From: Paenibacillus xylanexedens
GTDB taxonomy: Bacteria; Bacillota; Bacilli; Paenibacillales; Paenibacillaceae
Reading direction: 5' to 3'
Length of the DNA stretch: 64,000 nucleotides
Assembly (NCBI RefSeq): GCF_001908275.1
Contig: NZ_CP018620.1
Coordinates: 5,456,001-5,520,000, forward strand
Shown here: piece after piece, positions 17,634 to 26,491 of the stretch
Numbering within the stretch: position 1 is the first letter of the stretch
Layout of the letters: each line of letters opens with the position of its first letter
Notes under the pieces: model-generated
What the model was told of the DNA's origin: nothing
Databases searched by the model: none
Seen by the model: the letters and a program-made list of their open reading frames with translations, nothing else
Made by a program: the position numbers and the translations under genes

Positions 17634-17981
17634 TTAGGACTCACTCAAAACATTCGTAAGTGTGGTTCTAGTAATATCTGAATGGGAAGTATGCCATACA
17701 GGAATTCCCTTTTTGATCAGGATTGCCTGTGGAGATTCGTGCTTAACACCCAGCTTTTCTGCTGCTTCATTCGATACCGGGCGATCTTCCACAACATAGA
17801 TGATGCCATATTTCACTTGTTCATTGGCATTGTTAAGCAAATAATCGTTCATCTCCTGATAAGCGTTCGAGCTGATCGGACAGCGCGTGCTATGCTTAAA
17901 CAGAAGCAAGGGTTGATCCTTGGTAGCCTCCACTGCGGAGTTTAGCTGTTCAATACTTGTCATTTTAGTCATGTCAGCCAT
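17634..17981 (-). CDS. ytxJ: Monothiol bacilliredoxin (YtxJ/BrxC family)
   Basis: A 115-residue thioredoxin-fold protein. The active-site motif is STRCPIS, with a single cysteine as in BrxC/YtxJ, which removes bacillithiol from S-bacillithiolated proteins after oxidative stress. The cis-Pro region ESPQAILIKKG is also conserved. The start at 17981 is preceded by AAAGGGGGA; the longer open frame upstream lacks support. It lies directly behind ccpA on the same strand but 90 bp upstream of it, with no visible terminator between. Confidence 0.88.
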   Translation of the reverse strand: MADMTKMTSIEQLNSAVEATKDQPLLLFKHSTRCPISSNAYQEMNDYLLNNANEQVKYGIIYVVEDRPVSNEAAEKLGVKHESPQAILIKKGIPVWHTSHSDITRTTLTNVLSES

Positions 17982-18103
17982 TAGATATACATCCCCCTTT
18001 ACCAGGAATACCGCTATGTTGAGCGTTTTCACTCTTCGATATCTTAACAAAAAGTGCGCGAAAAAGCCAATTTTCATGAAAACAAGCATTTTACACGTCA
18101 AAA

Positions 18104-18553
18104 TTAGACAGCATTTGAGAAGTACTCCTGCCACACAAATCCGGATAATTGACTTAATCTACGCTCCGTGGTCTCAATCCACGCTGCATCACCAGACTTC
18201 GTTGCGTAACCCATAATGTCCAGCAGCAGATTGATACGCTCCTCCACTGCTTGCTGCATTCGATATTCCATCTCCCGATCGGTCGCATCCGGCCAGGCCA
18301 GCAGTAACTCATGAAACAGGTCTGCCAGTTCATTACGTTCACCAAAAGATACGTCTTGCTTCACGGGCTGTTCACCCAATGTGCTTATGCATTCTGTTAA
18401 GTCCGGCTTGACCGGCGGAAGCACTTCGTATGATACACAGTCTGTACACGCAAATACGGGTACGTTTCGAATCTCCACTTTTTTGGCGTATACCACTGTT
18501 CTTAATTCCAACTCCATTACATGTCCACATCTGCACGACTTGCGCACCACCAT
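18104..18553 (-). CDS. Small protein with YgiT-type zinc-finger N-terminus
   Basis: About 149 residues. Near the N-terminus CRCG..(27 residues)..CTDC forms a four-cysteine zinc-ribbon similar to YgiT-type domains. The rest is helical and acidic, with a segment of Trp/Leu repeats. Function is unknown; a DNA- or RNA-binding role is suggested only by the ribbon. The start is uncertain: ATG 18553 or the following GTGs are near GAGGTG; the frame is open to 18607. It is conserved-looking and lies upstream of the bacilliredoxin on the same strand. Confidence 0.6.
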   Translation of the reverse strand: MVVRKSCRCGHVMELELRTVVYAKKVEIRNVPVFACTDCVSYEVLPPVKPDLTECISTLGEQPVKQDVSFGERNELADLFHELLLAWPDATDREMEYRMQQAVEERINLLLDIMGYATKSGDAAWIETTERRLSQLSGFVWQEYFSNAV

Positions 18554-18793
18554 CACCTCATTCGTTCTGTACTCTATATAAGTACCATTCGACCTATTTC
18601 GGCTCAAATCCTGCTATTAACGAAAGGTTGCACAAATTACCACTCCCTCCAGATGAAGGTTGTCGAATGCAGGCAGTCACTGACTTGTAATCGCTTCCTC
18701 CAAACTGAATATGCACTTCCATGAAGTCCCTTGGAGAATCTGTTACAATTAAAGACGCAACAGACCTAATCACCGCAAAAAGGAGAGATGGAC

Positions 18794-19318
18794 ATGAGAT
18801 TAACTGGTAAAAAAGTCATCGCTCTGGTCGATGAAGAATTCGAGGATTTGGAATTGTGGTACCCTGTACATCGGGTTCGTGAAGAAGGTGCAGAAGTGCA
18901 TCTTGCTGGAGAGAAAAAAGGAAAAACCTATATTGGCAAATATGGTGTGCCTGCTGAAGCCGAATACAGTTTCGATGAACTTGACAGTTCAGATTACGAT
19001 GGCATTCTCGTGCCAGGCGGCTGGGCGCCGGACAAGCTGCGTCGTTATCCCAAGGTACTGGAGCTTGTGAAGGAAATGAATGCAGATCGGAAACCGATTG
19101 GACAGATCTGTCATGCGGGCTGGGTACTGATTTCTGCCAAAATTCTGGACGGAGTTACAGTAACCTCTACACCAGGCATTCGGGATGACATGGAAAATGC
19201 AGGTGCTATCTGGAAAGATGAAGCCGTTGTTGTTGATGGACATATCATCTCAGCACGTCGTCCGCCTGACCTTCCCCCTTATGGCAAGGCATTCTGTGAT
19301 GCACTCGCTGACAAGTAA
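18794..19318 (+). CDS. DJ-1/PfpI family protein (protease I / deglycase-like)
   Basis: A 174-residue cytoplasmic class I glutamine-amidotransferase-like protein. The nucleophile elbow QICHAGW gives the Cys-His pair typical of PfpI/YraA/YhbO, and the upstream acid is in DEEFEDLE. Members act in stress protection, described variously as proteases or glyoxalase/deglycases, so the exact reaction is not assignable. Start 18794 is 8 nt from AAGGAG; the ATG at 18788 is too close to it. It is a monocistronic gene with its own terminator. Confidence 0.9.
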   Translation: MRLTGKKVIALVDEEFEDLELWYPVHRVREEGAEVHLAGEKKGKTYIGKYGVPAEAEYSFDELDSSDYDGILVPGGWAPDKLRRYPKVLELVKEMNADRKPIGQICHAGWVLISAKILDGVTVTSTPGIRDDMENAGAIWKDEAVVVDGHIISARRPPDLPPYGKAFCDALADK

Positions 19319-19322
19319 AAAT

Positions 19323-19359
19323 AACCCCATTGTGCTCTCATGCACAGTGGGGTTGTTTT
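19323..19359 (+). terminator. Intrinsic terminator of the PfpI gene
   Basis: AACCCCATTGTGC pairs with GCACAGTGGGGTT, followed by GTTTTA. Confidence 0.85.
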
Positions 19360-19438
19360 ATATAACAAGTACTCCAATAAATAATTATCACAAATGTAAA
19401 TATATTAAATTAAAGGTATTTATATCCAGTTTCCCCAA

Positions 19439-21199
19439 TTACGATGCGTTCGAACCACTTTGTTCATCCGGACTTCCCGTGGAGTCATTAAAAACTTGCA
19501 GTCGCTCCTCAATATCTCCGCTGGTCCGTAGGGCGAAGCACTTTCGCGCTTCTTCTTTGGCAGCCGATGCTGTTGTGTTCAACACTCTGTGCTTCACACG
19601 TAACAGGGATTGTGGAGACATACTCAAGTGGCGGATGCCAAGCTCCAACCAAAGCGGAATGGCACGTTCGTCCCCTGCCATCTCACCACACACACTAACA
19701 TCAATTCCGGCCGTGTGAGCCGCATCCGCTGTGGCACGAAGCATCCTCAGAACAGCCGGATGATAGGGGTGATACATATGAGCGATCTGCTCATTCATTC
19801 GATCTACTGCCAGTACATATTGAACCAGATCATTCGTACCAATACTGAAGAAATCCGCTTCCTCAGCCAGAAGGTCAGCAATCATCACCGCTGCAGGAAC
19901 TTCAATCATGATTCCCACCTGAATGTGAGGGTCGTATGATAATCCGCGCTCGTCCAGATCAGACATCGCCTCACGAAGAATCTCATTGGCCTGCTGAAGT
20001 TCTTCCACCGAAGAGATCATCGGGTACATGATTTTGACATTTCCGGCAGCGCTGGCGCGCAGAATGGCTGTAAGCTGTGTTTTGAACAGATCCTTGCGGT
20101 CGAGACTAATCCGAATGGCACGGTAACCCAGAAACGGATTATCTTCCTCCGGCAATTCAAAATAATCGAGTTGCTTGTCACCACCGATATCCAGTGTACG
20201 AATAACAACGGATTGTCCTGCTGTTTTCTCTGCCACAAGACGGTACACCTCATACTGTTCTTGCTCACCCGGGAACGTAGCACGGTCCATATACAAGAAT
20301 TCTGTTCGGAACAAGCCTACCCCTTTGGCTCCTTGTTTCAAAGCAAGGTCCAATTCCTTCACCGAACTGATATTGGAAGCCAAGTGCAAAACGGCCCCAT
20401 CTTTGGTTACGGCATCCACGGTAGCAAGGACTTGAAGTTGTTCCTTTTTCTTCAGTTGCTTGCTGCGAAGCATGGTATACCGTTCAATGGTCTTGCGATC
20501 CGGGTCCGTAAATACCAAGCCATTGTCACCATCCACAACAAGCATATCCCCTGTCTCTACCGGCATGCCAAGACTCGCTTCCAGACCGGAAACGAGAGGA
20601 ATGCCAAGGGCACGAGCCATAATCGCAGAATGTGATGTTTTCCCGCCAATCAAGGTTACAATGCCTAGTACATGAGTGGGATTCAGATGCGCCAGTTGAG
20701 ATGGCGATAATTCTTTGGCAACGAGTACATACGGCTGGGTATCCGAAGGAAGTGTAATCTCCGGTGCACCGAGCAAATGCTTGAGCAGACGGTTACCCAC
20801 ATCCTTGATGTCAATGGCCCGCTCCTTCATATACTCGTCTTCCAGCAAGTCAAACATCGTGACAAAGTGGTCAATGGCTTCTTTGACCGCCACTTCTGCC
20901 GCCTTGTACTGACGTTCGATAATGCCGCGAATTTCGTTCATGAATACCGGATCTTCGAGGATCGCCAGATGTGCATCAAAGATACTGGACTCCTCTGGAC
21001 CAACGACTTCCTTGAACTCATTTTTGATATATTCGATCTCATCCTTTGATGTCCGTATGCCCTCATACAGCCGTTCGAACTCTTGGGCAAGATCCACCGA
21101 ATCCATCTTCTGATCCGGCAGATCCCATTCCCAACTGGGCAGGACAAATGCTTTGCCGATGGCAATGCCTGCAGCTCCGTTGATGCCTTGTATCTTCAT
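19439..21199 (-). CDS. ptsI: PTS enzyme I (phosphoenolpyruvate-protein phosphotransferase)
   Basis: A 586-residue cytoplasmic enzyme that takes phosphate from PEP and passes it to HPr. The phospho-accepting His is in GGKTSHSAIMAR (~residue 190). The PEP-binding barrel shows GLFRTEFLYMDR, FFSIGTNDLVQY and the catalytic Cys in VCGEMAGD. It overlaps the upstream permease gene by 4 nt (ATGA), and its ribosome site GGAGGGG lies inside that gene, so expression is translationally coupled. Unlike B. subtilis ptsGHI, no ptsH lies between. Confidence 0.96.
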   Translation of the reverse strand: MKIQGINGAAGIAIGKAFVLPSWEWDLPDQKMDSVDLAQEFERLYEGIRTSKDEIEYIKNEFKEVVGPEESSIFDAHLAILEDPVFMNEIRGIIERQYKAAEVAVKEAIDHFVTMFDLLEDEYMKERAIDIKDVGNRLLKHLLGAPEITLPSDTQPYVLVAKELSPSQLAHLNPTHVLGIVTLIGGKTSHSAIMARALGIPLVSGLEASLGMPVETGDMLVVDGDNGLVFTDPDRKTIERYTMLRSKQLKKKEQLQVLATVDAVTKDGAVLHLASNISSVKELDLALKQGAKGVGLFRTEFLYMDRATFPGEQEQYEVYRLVAEKTAGQSVVIRTLDIGGDKQLDYFELPEEDNPFLGYRAIRISLDRKDLFKTQLTAILRASAAGNVKIMYPMISSVEELQQANEILREAMSDLDERGLSYDPHIQVGIMIEVPAAVMIADLLAEEADFFSIGTNDLVQYVLAVDRMNEQIAHMYHPYHPAVLRMLRATADAAHTAGIDVSVCGEMAGDERAIPLWLELGIRHLSMSPQSLLRVKHRVLNTTASAAKEEARKCFALRTSGDIEERLQVFNDSTGSPDEQSGSNAS

Positions 21200-23076
21200 T
21201 CTACCCCTCCAACGTTCCTGTCATAGAGCACCACGGACATAACGGATGCCTGACCTTTCTTAACTTGCTTAAATGGAGCAAAACTCCATGATTTTACACG
21301 ATCCGGATTCGTAATTACCATTGGTGTTGTCAGTGACGCCGCTTGCTCGCGGAGTACTGCCAGATCAAACTTGATCAACAACTGCCCTGGCTCCACCGTA
21401 TCGCCCTCCTGAACAAAAGCTTCAAAATGGCCTTTCAACTGAGAGGTATCGATGCCGATATGCAGTAACACTTCAAGCCCCTCACGGGTAGATAAACCCA
21501 AGGCATGCATGGTCGGGTACAAGTGCATAATCGTTCCGTACACGGGTGAGACCAGCTCTCCCTTTTCCGGAACAAAGGCTACACCATCACCGACAAGCTT
21601 GGCTGCAAAGATCTGATCCGGCACCTCTTCAATCGGGAGCATTTTGCCCTGAACAGGGGCACAGAACAGAACCTGTTGCAGGTCTCTTTCCAGCAGCTTC
21701 GCGATTTCTTCCCGAATCAATTCCGAGTAGGTCCCGAATACCACCTGTACGTTACCGCCACCCAGCTTGATCAGTCCAGCAGACCCCATACTCTTCATGG
21801 CACCCGTGTCGATCAAGCGGTCATCATGCACAGTCAGACGAAGACGTGTAATACATGCTTCAACCTGTACAATGTTACTCTTCCCGCCCAATGCTTCGAG
21901 GATTAAAGGTGCCTGATAAGGAATGTTACCTACCCAATCTTCCAGCATGGAGCCCTCTTCACGTCCTGGTGTTGGAATCTTGAATGTACGAATCGCCCAT
22001 CGGAACAGAAAGTAGTAAACCAGTCCATATAGTATGCCAATCGGAATGAGCTTCCAAGCATTCTCCGATAGATGGAAATTGAGTATGTAATCAATAATAC
22101 CTGCGGAGTAAGAAAATCCATGCCGGATATCAAGCCAGTAACTAATCCACATGGCAACGCCGGACATCACTGCATGCACGATGAACAGATAAGGTGCCGC
22201 GAACAAAAAAGCAAACTCAATCTGTTCCGATACCCCGGTTAGAAAACAAACGAGTGCCGATGTCAGAAAAGTTTTCTTGATTTTTGGTTTCAGATCTTCC
22301 CTGGCTTCCTGAATAATAGCAAAGGCTATTGCCGGAATGGCAAACATCATGATGGGAAACAAACCCGCCATAAAGAATCCTGCTGTTGGATCACCTGCAA
22401 AAAATCGGGGCAAATCCCCTTGCACAATGTTACCATCAGGCGTTTCAAACGTCCCTAACTGGAACCAAAACACATTGTTAAGCAGGTGATGAAGCCCAAA
22501 AGCAACCAGCACCCTGTATAACACTCCGTAGATGAACAGTCCAAACCCCCCGAGACTGTATTCCCAGGTAGCAATGCCGTTCAATCCATGCTGTAGGATC
22601 GGAGCGAGCCATAACATAAAACAGGAGAACAATGCCGAACAGAGTCCGACGATGAGCAAAACAAACCTTGAACCTCCAAAAAATTGTAAAATTTCAGGCA
22701 GTTTAATGCTTTTAAACCGATTATGCATCCCACCGGCAAGCGCGCCGAGTATGATTCCGATTAAGGAAGCAGGCTGAACGGTGCCATCCCCGAAGTTCCG
22801 AGTCACCTGATCATATATCACGATACCAGCCAGAGCAGCAAGTCCCGCTTGTCCGGCCTGGTTGGAGAGTCCCAGTGCTACACCGACAGCGAACAGATAC
22901 GGTAAGAAATAAAAAATACCGTGTCCGGCCACGGTAGACACTTCACCGACAATATCCAATCCCCAGGCGTCCCAAGGCAGACTGCCAACACTGAGCAAAA
23001 TTGCGGCGGCGGGCAGGACCATTGTAGGCAGCATTACCGCTCGTCCGAGCTGCTGCAAGGATCCGAGCCAATTCAT
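21196..23076 (-). CDS. PTS EIICBA permease, N-acetylglucosamine/glucose type (NagE-like)
   Basis: A 626-residue membrane transporter-kinase with all three modules. EIIC (about 1-370, ten hydrophobic segments, GLHHLLN and FMAGLFPIMM motifs) is followed by EIIB (phospho-Cys in EACITRLRLTV) and EIIA (phospho-His in LLHIGIDT). Domain order and the EIIC sequence are closer to E. coli NagE than to PtsG, so GlcNAc is the likelier substrate, but glucose cannot be excluded. The start has AAAGGAGAGG. It is first in an operon with ptsI. A promoter and a palindromic operator lie just upstream, and no RAT/antiterminator hairpin is obvious. Confidence 0.92.
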   Translation of the reverse strand: MNWLGSLQQLGRAVMLPTMVLPAAAILLSVGSLPWDAWGLDIVGEVSTVAGHGIFYFLPYLFAVGVALGLSNQAGQAGLAALAGIVIYDQVTRNFGDGTVQPASLIGIILGALAGGMHNRFKSIKLPEILQFFGGSRFVLLIVGLCSALFSCFMLWLAPILQHGLNGIATWEYSLGGFGLFIYGVLYRVLVAFGLHHLLNNVFWFQLGTFETPDGNIVQGDLPRFFAGDPTAGFFMAGLFPIMMFAIPAIAFAIIQEAREDLKPKIKKTFLTSALVCFLTGVSEQIEFAFLFAAPYLFIVHAVMSGVAMWISYWLDIRHGFSYSAGIIDYILNFHLSENAWKLIPIGILYGLVYYFLFRWAIRTFKIPTPGREEGSMLEDWVGNIPYQAPLILEALGGKSNIVQVEACITRLRLTVHDDRLIDTGAMKSMGSAGLIKLGGGNVQVVFGTYSELIREEIAKLLERDLQQVLFCAPVQGKMLPIEEVPDQIFAAKLVGDGVAFVPEKGELVSPVYGTIMHLYPTMHALGLSTREGLEVLLHIGIDTSQLKGHFEAFVQEGDTVEPGQLLIKFDLAVLREQAASLTTPMVITNPDRVKSWSFAPFKQVKKGQASVMSVVLYDRNVGGVE

Positions 23077-23100
23077 GGCGACCTCTCCTTTCTATCCTAG

Positions 23101-23129
23101 ATGGTAAGCTTTACGCAACGTTTTGTCAA
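23101..23129 (-). promoter_or_regulatory. Promoter of the PTS permease-ptsI operon
   Basis: On the minus strand TTGACA (23129-23124) and TACCAT (23106-23101) are 17 bp apart, placing the start of transcription about 18 nt before the coding start. This leaves no room for an antitermination leader. Confidence 0.55.
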
Positions 23130-23141
23130 AGCAAAACAGTA

Positions 23142-23151
23142 ACCAATTGGT
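23142..23151. promoter_or_regulatory. Candidate operator upstream of the PTS operon
   Basis: A perfect 10-bp palindrome ACCAATTGGT sits 13 bp upstream of the -35 box. It is a candidate site for a GntR- or LacI-type regulator; the cognate factor is unknown. Confidence 0.4.
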
Positions 23152-23176
23152 AATTAATACGGCAAAAATAGAGCAG

Positions 23177-23209
23177 AAAAAATCCCGTCAACTTCAAGTT
23201 AACGGGATT
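23177..23209 (-). terminator. Intrinsic terminator of the CoA-binding protein gene
   Basis: The minus strand shows AATCCCGTTAACTT pairing with AAGTTGACGGGATT, followed by TTTT. Confidence 0.85.
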
Positions 23210-23272
23210 CATCCTGTGTTCATTCAATTGGGACAGATCAGGAGATCATTCGATCACAGGTGAACGAGCCTC

Positions 23273-23707
23273 TCAGCCGCGTCCAGCGCCGCGCAGAACG
23301 ATGGAATCCTCTACCTTGATACAACGATTCGTTACCGCTGTCATGCCGTTCTCTGCAGCAATCTGGACCGCTTCATCACTATGGATGCCAAGCTGCAGCC
23401 ACAGCACATTGGCTTTGATGGCAGCGGCGTCACGAGCGACATCCGCACAAAACTCTTCGCGACGAAACACATTGACAATGTCTACCGGCTCTGGAATATC
23501 CGCGAGTGTGGCATATACCGTCTCTCCCAGGATTTCACCTTGCACCTGTGGATTAACCGGGATGATGCGATAACCTCTGCTCTGCATGGCTTCTGCCACC
23601 ATATAGGAAGTGCGATCTGATTTGTCTGATAAGCCGACGACTGCGATGTTGCCTGCCTTGCGCAATAGTTGTCCAATTTCTTCACGAGTAGGGTTGTTAA
23701 ATTCCAT
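23273..23707 (-). CDS. CoA-binding domain protein (YccU family)
   Basis: A 144-residue cytoplasmic protein with a Rossmann-like CoA_binding_2 fold. The N-terminal glycine loop reads IAVVGLSDKSDR and is followed by YRIIPVNPQVQG and the Cys-containing NRCIKVED motif, all typical of the YccU family. Members bind CoA but the physiological role is unknown. Start 23707 (ATG) has AAGGATGG about 10 nt upstream; the TTG two codons earlier is less likely. Confidence 0.88.
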   Translation of the reverse strand: MEFNNPTREEIGQLLRKAGNIAVVGLSDKSDRTSYMVAEAMQSRGYRIIPVNPQVQGEILGETVYATLADIPEPVDIVNVFRREEFCADVARDAAAIKANVLWLQLGIHSDEAVQIAAENGMTAVTNRCIKVEDSIVLRGAGRG

Positions 23708-23766
23708 GTTCAAGCACCATCCTTTTCTGATTAAAGTGCGTGTTCAAAAGACTGATTTTCAGTTAT

Positions 23767-25062
23767 TTACTCTTTTACCCATTGAACCGAGGCGCCAAGC
23801 GCCTGCAAATGATCGAAATATTGCGGATAAGACTTGGCTACATGGTGTGCATCCCGAATACGAAGCGGCTCCTTGGAACGCAGACCAACGACAGTGAGCG
23901 CCATAATTACGCGATGATCGTAGTGAGCGTTAATCTCAACGCCGCCTTCAACGCCTTCTGGACGTCCATGTACGATAATCTCAGCTTGACGCTCTTCAAC
24001 GTTCGCTCCTGCCTTCCGCAGTTCGTTCAAATAATCGGTGATTCGGTCACATTCCTTGTAACGCAGGTTCTCTACATTATAGAACCGTGACGTGCCTTCC
24101 GCAAATACAGCTGCGGCTACCATAGCCAAAACGGCGTCCGTCGCGGCATCCCCGTCGAATTCGATCGCTTTCAGTCTGCCATTACCTTGAACGTGTACAA
24201 CATCGTTCTCATGTGTCAATGGCACTTCCATCATGCGTAGCACGTCAACGATGGCACGTTCACCCTGTTTGCTATGCTCCATCAGGCGCAGAATTTTCAC
24301 ATCAGACTGTGTAACCGCTGCTGCGGCAAGAACGGCTGCCGAGCCCGGGTAATCCCCTTGAACCGTGTAGGTCGTTGGCTGGTAAGCCTGTCCACCTGGT
24401 ACACGGAAGGACATGTAATCATCACTTACATGGATAACGATGCCTGCCTGCTCCAACACTTCCAGCGTCTGTCCGATAACGACCTTGGACTTCAGGTCAT
24501 TCAGTACTTCAATGGTGCTGTCTTCTGCAAGCAACGGCGTAACAAACAACAATGCACTCAGATATTGGGAGCTGACGGAGCCGGATACACGAATGTGTCC
24601 ACCTTTGGCATTGCCACCCTTGATTGTAATCGGTAAGCGTCCTTCTTCATGCTGTACATCTACACCCAATTGACCAAGCGCATCGATCAGGTCATCATGG
24701 GGGCGTTTGCCCAGCGAATCTGGGTACGTATTCACAAACGTAACGTCAGGGCAGAGCGCTGTAACGCCCATCAGGAAACGAAGTACAGCACCCGCATTCC
24801 CAACATTCAATTCACGCACATCACGGGGATGACTGCCAAAGCCCTGGATCACAATCTTGCTGTCGTCTTCTTCAAGTACTGCCCCCAGATCACGAATACA
24901 TCTGCGCATGGCGTCACTGTCTTCACTGTGTGCCGGGAAATGAATAGTACTTGTGCCTTCTGCCAGCGCAGCAGCCAGCAAATAACGAGTCGTGTAGTTT
25001 TTAGAGGACAGAGCCCCGATTTCCCCGTTCAGAGTGGGGGTTGGTTTAACAATAACGTCCAT
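23767..25062 (-). CDS. aroA: 3-phosphoshikimate 1-carboxyvinyltransferase (EPSP synthase)
   Basis: A 431-residue enzyme of the shikimate pathway that joins PEP and shikimate-3-phosphate. The two-domain fold is marked by GNAGAVLRFL (PEP site), GSVSSQYLSALL (shikimate phosphate site), the RYKECDR motif and the final DHRVIMAL motif. Two positions depart from the classical form: the N-terminal phosphate loop reads SSKNYTTR rather than GDKSISHR, and GNAGA replaces GNAGT. The start has GAAGGAGAA. aroK lies 0.5 kb upstream of it on the same strand, but a plus-strand rhodanese gene separates them. Confidence 0.94.
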   Translation of the reverse strand: MDVIVKPTPTLNGEIGALSSKNYTTRYLLAAALAEGTSTIHFPAHSEDSDAMRRCIRDLGAVLEEDDSKIVIQGFGSHPRDVRELNVGNAGAVLRFLMGVTALCPDVTFVNTYPDSLGKRPHDDLIDALGQLGVDVQHEEGRLPITIKGGNAKGGHIRVSGSVSSQYLSALLFVTPLLAEDSTIEVLNDLKSKVVIGQTLEVLEQAGIVIHVSDDYMSFRVPGGQAYQPTTYTVQGDYPGSAAVLAAAAVTQSDVKILRLMEHSKQGERAIVDVLRMMEVPLTHENDVVHVQGNGRLKAIEFDGDAATDAVLAMVAAAVFAEGTSRFYNVENLRYKECDRITDYLNELRKAGANVEERQAEIIVHGRPEGVEGGVEINAHYDHRVIMALTVVGLRSKEPLRIRDAHHVAKSYPQYFDHLQALGASVQWVKE

Positions 25063-25100
25063 GGATGAAATTCTCCTTCATTGATTATATTGTGGCCAAA

Positions 25101-25130
25101 TTGACATTCCGTGCATCGCTTGGGTATCAT
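25101..25130 (+). promoter_or_regulatory. Promoter of the rhodanese gene
   Basis: TTGACA (25101-25106) and TATCAT (25125-25130) with an 18-bp spacer, 38 bp before the start codon. Confidence 0.5.
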
Positions 25131-25167
25131 TATAGCGTTAAGTCCATACAGAAAAGAGGACCTGAAT

Positions 25168-25473
25168 ATGACACAAATAGCTGAAATTGAAACGTCTGAG
25201 CTGCACCGCCGTTTACAGGCGGGAGAGAAGCTGCAGATGATAGACGTCCGCGAGGACGATGAAGTCGCGCAAGGCATGATCGAAGGAGCCAAGCATATTC
25301 CGCTTGGACAGATTCCGGACCGACTGTCTGAGATTGAGAAATCAGGCGAGATCGTGATCATCTGTCGTAGCGGTTACCGCAGTGAGCGTGCATGTGAATA
25401 TCTGCAGCAACTGGGATATGAAGGCTGTACAAACATGGTCGGCGGTATGCTTCAGTGGCAACAGGAAGACTAG
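25168..25473 (+). CDS. Rhodanese-like domain protein
   Basis: A 101-residue single-domain rhodanese (PspE/YqhL type). The active-site loop ICRSGYRSE contains the catalytic Cys with the six-residue loop of sulfurtransferases, and MIDVREDDE..G.I.GA.HIPLG is the standard rhodanese N-terminal signature. It likely carries persulfide sulfur. Start 25168 follows AAAGAGGA; the frame runs open to 25111 without a ribosome site. It is monocistronic. Confidence 0.93.
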   Translation: MTQIAEIETSELHRRLQAGEKLQMIDVREDDEVAQGMIEGAKHIPLGQIPDRLSEIEKSGEIVIICRSGYRSERACEYLQQLGYEGCTNMVGGMLQWQQED

Positions 25474-25536
25474 AGAAGCCCGGAGAGAAGCGAAGTCATT
25501 TGTAACCTTGTGACTTCAGCTCTGCTCCACTCCTAG

Positions 25537-25560
25537 AAACGGGCCTATATGGCCCGTTTT
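25537..25560 (+). terminator. Intrinsic terminator of the rhodanese gene
   Basis: AAACGGGCC / GGCCCGTTT with a TATAT loop, ending in TTTT. Confidence 0.88.
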
Positions 25561-25609
25561 GTTATATCTGCCACCACCTATCAACCATCAAACTTCGATG
25601 ATAACAAGC

Positions 25610-26119
25610 TTAGACGCGGTAATGCGCTAAAATTAAACGAGTCACTTCGGCAGCGGATAACTCGGTTGTATCCACCGTATAATGTGCGAACCGATATGCG
25701 TCTTTCCGTTCTTCCATAATTGCCTGAATGCGTTCCTCTGCATTGCCTGCGAGGAGTGGGCGATTGTCACAGCCACTAACACGCTCTACAATCACTGCCG
25801 GATCAGCAGTCAAGGCAACAACCCAACCATTTTTCAACATCACGTCACAATTATCCGAACGTAGCACCACGCCACCTCCGGTCGCTATGACCTGTGACTT
25901 CTTCTCCAGCACCGAGCATAACATGCGGCTCTCGGCATCACGGAAATACGTCTCTCCCTTGCCAGTGAACAATTCTGGAATCGTACAGCCTTCCTCTTTT
26001 TCCACCGCGGCGTCTACATCAATCAATCGATAACCAAGCTCGCGTGCAAGCATGTCAGCGACGGTTGATTTGCCGGTTCCCATCATACCAATGAGAATAA
26101 TATTGTTAGACTTGCTCAA
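25610..26119 (-). CDS. aroK: Shikimate kinase
   Basis: A 169-residue P-loop kinase that phosphorylates shikimate at the 3-hydroxyl, the step before AroA. The Walker A motif is GMMGTGKST, the shikimate-binding DVDAAVE and FRDAESR segments follow, then ATGGGVV and the lid region (DNRPLL). The TTG at 26119 is the likely start since AAAGGAG lies 8 nt before it; a GTG three codons upstream overlaps the ribosome site. It is transcribed alone. Confidence 0.95.
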   Translation of the reverse strand: MSKSNNIILIGMMGTGKSTVADMLARELGYRLIDVDAAVEKEEGCTIPELFTGKGETYFRDAESRMLCSVLEKKSQVIATGGGVVLRSDNCDVMLKNGWVVALTADPAVIVERVSGCDNRPLLAGNAEERIQAIMEERKDAYRFAHYTVDTTELSAAEVTRLILAHYRV

Positions 26120-26367
26120 GGTGTACACTCCTTTAATTCAAGCAATTCGTGAGCACTTTTGTCCTATCATAACACAGCCCTGCGGACTGGGAAAGACCAT
26201 CTCCTCACTGACTTCCTTTCGACCATCCGCAAGTACTTCAAGACAGATTAAGTAACTCCCGGCATCTAAGCCTATGTCAGATCACCCTCAAGCAGTTTTG
26301 AGCCTCCAAACATCTCAATCAGTAATCATCCAACAACCTAACGAACTCCAATGAGCTTATTTACAGT

Positions 26368-26418
26368 AAAAAAAGAGGCCCGCGTTAACCGGCAATCACC
26401 GGAACGCCAAACCTCTTT
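26368..26418 (-). terminator. Intrinsic terminator of gndA
   Basis: The minus-strand outer stem AGAGG/CCTCT encloses GCGTT/AACGC and CCGG/CCGG pairings and is followed by seven T. The rest of 26129-26367 shows no gene or clear signal. Confidence 0.75.
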
Positions 26419-26491
26419 TGAGCCTCTTAGCAGGCCAAAGCACCTGCTTAAGGGCGCTTTGACCAAATCTAATAGACTTGTATATGTGGTA

